The notes under the pieces: generated by a model | Databases searched by the model: none | What the model was told of the DNA's origin: nothing | What the model saw: the letters and a program-made list of their open reading frames with translations, nothing else | Origin: Urechis unicinctus | Lineage: Eukaryota; Annelida; Polychaeta; Xenopneusta; Urechidae | Length of the DNA: 64,000 nt | NCBI GenBank assembly: GCA_034190875.2 | Contig: CM067348.1 | Span: forward strand, 6,960,063-7,024,062 | Direction of reading: 5' to 3' | Shown: positions 57,701 through 64,000 of the stretch, piece by piece | How the letters are laid out: every line of letters begins with the position of its first letter | How positions within the stretch are numbered: position 1 is the stretch's first letter | Program-made: the position numbers and the translations under genes

Positions 57701-57885
57701 TTATGTGTATATATGTTTTTCACTGAAATGAAGTGATTAATATCATTCCAGTTGGCACCATGCCATATCTAATACATGTTGATTATGTGTATATATGTTT
57801 TTCACTGATATTAAGTGATTAATATCATTCCAGTTGGCACCATGCCATATCTAATACATGTTGATTATGTGTTAATATGTATATG
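57672..57885. repeat. 82-bp tandem repeat, 2.6 copies
   Basis: Near-identical units start CACCATGCCATATCTAATAC and end TTCCAGTTGG. The repeat overlaps the last codons of the zinc-finger gene fragment, so it formed from its 3' end or replaced it. Confidence 0.85.
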
Positions 57886-57948
57886 AATATCAAGCATGCT
57901 ACACAGATTACATTCTTTTGAGATCTCAAGTAGTGATGTAATACTATG

Positions 57949-58979
57949 TGTTAGGGACAGGAAGCGGCCACTTGCGGGAGAAAATGTAGACAAGGGGTTA
58001 TAACCAATAACCTTTAGTTATGTAACCCCTTGGACTAGAGCATCTATTCATCTATTGGGTTCCCGCAACATCGAGTGTTGTGTACATAAATGTAAACATT
58101 TATTATTAAAGAAATTGGAAGCGTAGAAAATTTGTTTGTTGAGTTGTCAATTTGGTCATAATTAATTTAATGTGGACGAAATTGCCAGTCGACAATTGAA
58201 AAGTGTATGTAGCATGTTTGTTTTATTTACAATTGTTCGTCAAGGAATGTTGAATTGTGGTTAGACAATGAAATAATGGCGACAAAAAACAAAAACAAAA
58301 ATTACCTGTTTGTATCAGTAATTATTCCGCCACGGAAAAGAAGATCACTCTGTATGGGGAAACCCATGACGGCTAAGATGACGGTTAATCAGAGACTTCA
58401 GTTCAGTGGCCAAGAATTTCACCCAGGTGTTGATGATTGCCGAGCCTGTTTCACTAGATATGTTGTAAGGTCTGCAAGAAAAGCATTGGATAGGTCCAGT
58501 TGTAGTTGGAGTGGAATGATTTTGTGTTATTTTAAATGATCCTGTCCTCAGTTCTTGAGGTCTTTATATACCATTTCGTTTGGCGTGCGACCAAATGGGC
58601 AGACGCCTCATTAATTCATCATGAATTCACTAAGCTATATGTAAGGCGAATCACCTTAAACTTGAATGGCCTTTCAGTTGGCCAAGACATTACATATAAA
58701 CATACGATTAACATTACACAGGAGATTACTTATAATGTGACTTAAACTTAAATGGCCTTCCATTTGGCCCCAGAATATTTACATACATGCATAAATTAGA
58801 CAGACCCCCAACAACTATTTCTAAACTTCAAAGGGTTCGGCAACATCAAAGAACACTCGTCACGTGGCCTGGCGGAGGTCAACATTATCACTTTAGACCG
58901 TTATGACTTTAGACTGCCACATTATGACACATGGTTCTACTCCACAGGGGGAGTCTGGCCTAAGCCGTCAATCATAACA
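57949..58979 (-). mobile_element. Candidate LTR of a retrotransposon (about 1.03 kb)
   Basis: Read on the - strand it starts TGTTATGATTGACG and ends CCCTAACA, giving TGTTA...TAACA ends. A purine-rich tract (AGAAAGAGAGGGAGG) lies just outside the start, as a polypurine tract would, and AATAAA occurs near its end (about 58100). A second matching LTR was not found in the window, so it is a solo or 3' LTR; treated as a fossil. Confidence 0.45.
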
Positions 58980-61900
58980 TAACCTCCCTCTCTTTCTAAG
59001 TTTTTGGCAATTCTACAAAATTGCAAAACTTAAGACAGGTCCCTAATTTTCTATATAACATATATTGCTACTATGTTCTACGGTTATACACATTACAACG
59101 CCAGTTCATTCTTCACAATCAAGCGATTAAATCATATTACATCAACGCACATACATAAACAAATGAAATACATGCAATCAAACGTAAATGGAGTAAACAC
59201 ATTAACTACATACAATGAGACTCGGATACATTAAAATATATATATATGAGAAATGTTCATCCACGCATAATGAGTATTTAGTCCATATTACATGTCGGAC
59301 ACGATCTTCTGCAATAGAGGGACGCCAAGGGGGCATCCATCTTCCATTGATGCGGTAACAGCCCGTGTTGTGGGGGCAAGAATCCCGGGGAGCGGCTAGT
59401 GTCAATCACCCTTGGGTTTAGTTGCGTGGCATGGGTCAATGGCATCCGTAAGGTTCAGAACTGCTTTAGTTCTGATTCAGTCCTCAAGTTCTGGGATGGT
59501 GGGCACAGGTATAGCATACACGTAAGTGCACTGGGAGGCAGCACGCACATTCGGAAAGTGGCATTAGTTCGCGGCCATATGCCTGGCATAGGTGGCAAAT
59601 AAGTTCACCTTCATGGCATGCTGGATAAACCGCAGGTCACGTCAGGCACAATAACCGTCTACGTTCAGTAGGTACTAGTGTGGTTGTCGGGAATCCTGGG
59701 CGGCAACACGTGATCGCACATCGAGTTTCTCGTCCTGTCCTTCCTTCAGATCCAGCGACGGTCTCAGGACCATGGGAGTGATGCACCCAGAGGCGGACTG
59801 GCTGGAGGACTAGGAACGCTCGACATTGTTGGGTTTTGAGTTTGTTTGCCTGTTTACTATTCCTTCATATCTAAGTTGCTACATTAATACTAATCTTAAA
59901 CAATACCTACTCAACAAAAGAAAATTACCTAGCATCAAATTACAATAAGATCACTCCACTATAATTTCTGCCTTATATACTTAACACAGGTCATACATTG
60001 ATAAGGGGGAGATAACAGCGCTATTATCATCTCCTTTTTGCTTTAAATAACAGAGTACATCTTAAAGTCCTGTTCTAGGCCATTGGTTGATCTCCCTAAC
60101 TGGCCTCCTTAAGACCAGGGAACCGTCCTTGTTTGGGTCCAGTTCCCCTCAGCACAATACTGACTTGTGGCTAATCCGAATTACCAGTTTTTGAACTAAA
60201 TAACTCTTTCCTGAGAGTGTCTTGAGGCGAACAATCTATAGGATAAACATATCACTTGCCGAACCCTATCATGATAATTCAAAACATAATGCTAACCCCA
60301 GTAATTAATAACCAGAACCACCACGGTTTAGGGTTTGCGACTATGAGCTGTCTTGCATCATAAGCATGGAGTTTAATTTCAGGAATATAAATCCAGTTTG
60401 GCACATGGAGGCGGTTCATTAAGTGGGCCACGTGCTCATACAAACTGAGATTAGCAGGAATTATTTTCTTAAGGTACATTAGTCGTCGACGCTCACTACA
60501 TTATTGACTTAGGGAACGCTGTATGCCAGCATGGAAAGAGTGCCAGTGAGAAATGCGCATCTCTTACTAGCACCAATGTATATCAGAGGAAAGTACCCCC
60601 ACACATTAAAACTCGCCTCCACTCATCTTGAATAAAAATAGTCCATCTAAGACGTATAATAGATGTGTGAGTAGAGCATTGGACGATAAATGGAGGTTAC
60701 GCACCCCATATATGGGGTACTGCATGACGCTTTGGGCAGCAGATCTAGCCATGCTGCTGTCATACGATACGGCCATTAGTACACGCGCCGGGGCTTAGGA
60801 CGGCACAGGGCGAGGAGAAGGCTCTACTCGAGATCACCTCACGTTCTTTAACAACAGGCGTCCCTAACAAAATTTTACCCAAATTCTGTTTACAAAAACA
60901 AATCTAAAAACAAAATTGTACCACCTTCGTATCTTTGACAAGGCAAAATGCTGGGCAGAATTGGAGCCCACATACGACTTGGCAGCCGTTAGCTCCAAAC
61001 TAACATCGAGACATAGGTACTCCGTAAATTAAAAGCTGCTTAGGTATCCTGAGTAACCAGCAGCTACTCTTACTGCTACAATATTATCACGATACAGTCA
61101 ATTTTAGCAGATGTGGAGCTGAAAATCAGGATCCCATACTACAAGATGCTAGGAGTATAACTATACAACAGCAGACAAGGCATGTGTGAGCGGAATAAAT
61201 AAAAAAAGAAAATAAAGAGGTAAGATACACAACACAAATCATCATAAAGTGCTGATTTGTCTGCAACGAAGCACCAGCCAACCATATACCAGTCAACTCT
61301 AGTAACCGGAATCCAAGCTGACTGTCAATACATACAACGAAGAGATTATCTGCAACAACTGGTGAGGTAGCCTGGTAGATGACCACGGCTGACCGCGCAC
61401 AATACGCCATTTATCATCCATAATAGATGCTGCACACGTTATATCTAACACCACTTAACCTGTCAGCCTGTAGGCTAAACAGCTCTAATGACAACACACA
61501 CATCATCAAAATAACAGTACTCCGAAGGAGAACACCAGCAAGGGACACAAATCGGTCATATTATCGTACAGTAGATCAGGCGCCCCCAGTCTTTGGTTGT
61601 CATGGTCAGGATTAGAAGGCCTAGGGTCAGATCCACCCTCACTCACGGCAGCGTCTTCAGGAACTTCGGGAATTGTTTTACTTGGAGTTGAACTAGAGCC
61701 AAGGGCAGGGGTATGATGAATGGGGTCGTTTTGCGACATCTTGATGTCTGTCCCTAAGTGTTAGATGGTGTGGAATGGGGTAAGGTTTGGCATTCTTTCG
61801 TGACAGCATAAAATGGCATTTAGGTGGAGCTCAATTACGCAGTGGGCGCTTATACCATTAAACCACTTATACAAACAAAGGAGCGAATGGACGCAAATGT

Positions 61901-62440
61901 ACGATACAACACGAATGCCGCCGGGAACGCTAATTGCTACTCGTGTTCAACCAGCTAGATGGCGTAGGTGACGCCGCATGGTATGTTAAATGATTGATGC
62001 GCGTTCGGGCACCTGGTTGGCCAGCAGATAGTTAGCCACGCCAACGCGTGATTTACAAAGGTATGCCTAGCTCCGGTCGAACGGTAACATGAATTTATAC
62101 CGTTCTGATGCGATCATTATACACGCGTCGGCGTGATCGCGTTTGGGTTGAAGGGCTACTCTGCGCACCTAGAAAATACCTATATCAAGAGCCTTTACAA
62201 AAAATAGACTTTGCGCACCAAAAAACTTACCCCACTCGACGCTATTCTTCAATAAATGCCATCGATAGTTCGTTTCCGAGAAAATCTACTCAGACGTCTT
62301 GTTGGGCTAAGGTATGCCTAGAGAAAACGTTGATTATTGTCACCGCACCTAGTGGTTCTGGTTTTACATTTATGCTCGCCTATCATTGTATCCGTACTCG
62401 CCACGTTTACTCCGAGAAAAAACACTAGCCTGCGCTAACC
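58980..62440. other. No recognisable genes; probable retroelement debris
   Basis: Sequence between two candidate LTR starts. Only short frames are present. One on the - strand, 61739-61506, begins MSQNDPIHHTPALGSSS and is Ser/Pro/Asp-rich, like a gag N-terminus, but this cannot be confirmed. Confidence 0.35.
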
Positions 62441-62446
62441 TTACTT

Positions 62447-62712
62447 CATCTTACGTCTTACAACAATACCCAGTTAACATGGCGCTCACGATAAAACAGG
62501 AATAGTAGCTTTTGCCTACCACAACAATGTCTCCTCATCTTACGTCTTACAACAAAATCCCAGTTAACATGGCGCTCACGATATAACAGGAATAATAACT
62601 TTTGCCTACCACAACAATGTCTCCTCATCTTAAGTCTTACAATAAAATCCCAGTTAACATGGTGCTCACGATAAAACAGGAATAGTATCTTTTGCCTACC
62701 ACAACAATATCT
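62447..62712. repeat. 89-bp tandem repeat, three copies
   Basis: Units start near 62447, 62536 and 62626 with CATCTTACGTCTTACAACAA and share CCAGTTAACATGGCGCTCAC and CTTTTGCCTACCACAACAAT. More than 90% alike, so recent. Confidence 0.9.
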
Positions 62713-62971
62713 GAGCGGTGTCCATTTTGCCCGTGTGCCTGTGGCTTGTCACGCGTCCTTGGGTCCTTCCTGGTCTGTGGGCAGCGGATTATCGGTCCTT
62801 ATTGGTGCTGATTATATACTCTCAGCTGGTAGGCCAGTGAAACAATAGAAGTTTGGACAGGTGAGGTGACAATTTAATTGTACAGCAAGCCAACCAGGCT
62901 AGAGACAAAACAACATAACGTTATGGTAAAGAGTCAGAACAGAGGCGATATTGTTACATCCCCTTTCCTTT
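62713..62971 (-). repeat. Candidate LTR start and polypurine tract of the Ty3/gypsy-type element
   Basis: On the - strand AAAGGAAAGGGGA (62959-62971) is followed by TGTAACAATATC at 62958, the expected polypurine tract and LTR beginning 3' of pol. A TATA-like TATATAATC lies about 140 bp further in. The far end of the LTR was not found; the 89-bp repeat may lie inside it. Confidence 0.5.
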
Positions 62972-63230
62972 AATAAAGAAAAAGAAAACTAATTTAGACC
63001 CTGGAGTATAGTGTAAGTACTAAAAACATCTCTACTAATAGATGTCTCTGATAATTTAAGTCACTATCTTTGTAGTTTGATATCCAGATTGAGAAATGGT
63101 GAGATTCCAGTCTGACCTCTTAACAGTTTTTGAAATACACATGATTAACACAAATTACAGTCTCGCAAAAGTACTAGACTCAGTTATTTGGCATCTTGCA
63201 CTCTTTACTACACTGCAGACTAACATAAAC

Positions 63231-64000
63231 TTAATGAACATAGTCCTTTAGTGCTCTTGGTTTCTTGCACTCTCTTCCAGCCCTGGTGACTACTCTGTCA
63301 GGCACCCTTGGAGGTGATGACGGCTGGACAGCTACTAGCGGATCCTTGTCAGTTGATGGAGTCTCCTTTGGTGGAGCAGGTGTTTTCTCCACTGGCGGAG
63401 GTAATGGAGCAGAAGGTTCTTGCTGCGATCTGATGTTGCCGCGGTTTCTCCTGAGATGAACGTGGACCAACGACATCAGACACAGTGGCATCAGACCACT
63501 GGCTGTGAACTTGAGGTCTTGTCTGCACACTAACTGGCTGGCCTATGACCAGTTTAGGTAGACCCTTGACGTGTTGGTCATAGTAAGCTTTGTTCCTTTG
63601 CTTACGATGTTGAAGGTGGAGGGGTACATCTTGGGGAACATGAGGGTGGTAATGTACCTTGCCTGCAGGCATTAGACTCTTTGTACGTCGAGACATCAGT
63701 CTTTGTACAGGGCTTGTATGCACACCCTGTGTTGGAGTGTTTCTTTGCTGAAGTAGCATCAAATATATGTCACTCTTGTTTCTCTTAGCTTTCTTCACCA
63801 TACTCGTAGCCACTCTCACGGCAGTCTCGGCCCTGTCGTTGCTCCTTGAGTGGTGAGGTGAGCTGGTTACATGCCTGAATTCGTAGTCAGAAGCAAATTT
63901 GGCAAACTCCCCAGATGCGTAATTGGGACCATTGTCCGTGACTAGGACGGCTGGAATTCCATGAATACCAAAGTTTCTCTTCAGCACTTTGATAAGGTCC
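63231..64000 (-). pseudogene. Ty3/gypsy-type retrotransposon, integrase end (fossil, runs off the window)
   Basis: The - strand encodes the end of a retroelement polyprotein: an integrase core with LVTDNGPNYASGEFAKFA (second catalytic Asp) and SPHHSRSNDRAE (catalytic Glu region). A basic region follows, then a linker (VIGQPVSVQTRPQ) and a GPF/Y-like VSDVVGPRS segment, and a Pro-rich tail ending near 63231. This is the standard end of Metaviridae pol. The upstream part lies beyond the window. Broken, about one break in the visible part. Confidence 0.8.

Noticed and set aside
61506-61739. Retroelement gag protein
   Set aside because: Only a Ser/Pro/Asp-rich start is visible, without a capsid or zinc-knuckle motif; noted only as a possibility in the surrounding entry.

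Overview
The window looks like a stretch of an animal genome, probably a marine invertebrate. It is AT-rich, carries long (TA)n tracts, has small phase-1 exons with GT/AG borders, an immunoglobulin-type receptor gene, and many transposable elements of the kinds common in invertebrates. I cannot name the species. No rRNA, convincing tRNA or CRISPR array was seen.

Positions 755-29790 are one Polinton/Maverick-type virus-like fossil (copy A). Its own length is about 15 kb; the rest is two later insertions. From a central 40-bp divergent promoter, one arm runs rightward on the + strand: major capsid protein, packaging ATPase, four small membrane or structural proteins, retroviral-type integrase, a zinc-ribbon protein and a protein-primed DNA polymerase B with a built-in endonuclease VII-like domain. 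The other arm runs leftward: a coiled-coil/hydrophobic protein, a 439-residue membrane-anchored protein (reversed), a penton-like protein, a fiber-like protein, a small membrane protein and a YqaJ-type exonuclease beside the terminal repeat. A 10.7-kb segment with about 115-bp inverted repeats (5905-16563) sits in the coiled-coil gene. A 3.2-kb element with a TA target duplication (17225-20398) sits in the capsid gene and carries spliced-looking exons of its own. Copy A is broken, but many of its genes are still open, so it is fairly young.

Positions 30008-41265 are a second Polinton of the same family (copy B). It is inverted relative to A, so the two polymerase ends face each other across about 220 bp. 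It is much more decayed and lacks the exonuclease-side end. The A/B comparison shows what the family conserves: gene order, the 40-bp divergent promoter, and a head-to-head gene pair whose start codons are only 5-6 nt apart.

Positions 41337-42675 hold a decayed multi-exon gene with a different YqaJ-like exonuclease domain. Positions 45063-46642 hold the clearest host gene: four exons on the - strand with matching phases give a 261-residue type I membrane protein with signal peptide, two Ig domains, one membrane segment and a short tail. Upstream of it, 47328-48738 contains a series of tiny 45- and 51-bp phase-1 exons made by tandem duplication.

Positions 50.6-64 kb are mostly repeats and remnants: minisatellites, the C-terminal end of a pogo/DDE_1-type transposase, a zinc-finger gene fragment resembling DUF6589 proteins, a candidate LTR at 57.9-59.0 kb, and the integrase end of a Ty3/gypsy-type element running off the right edge.
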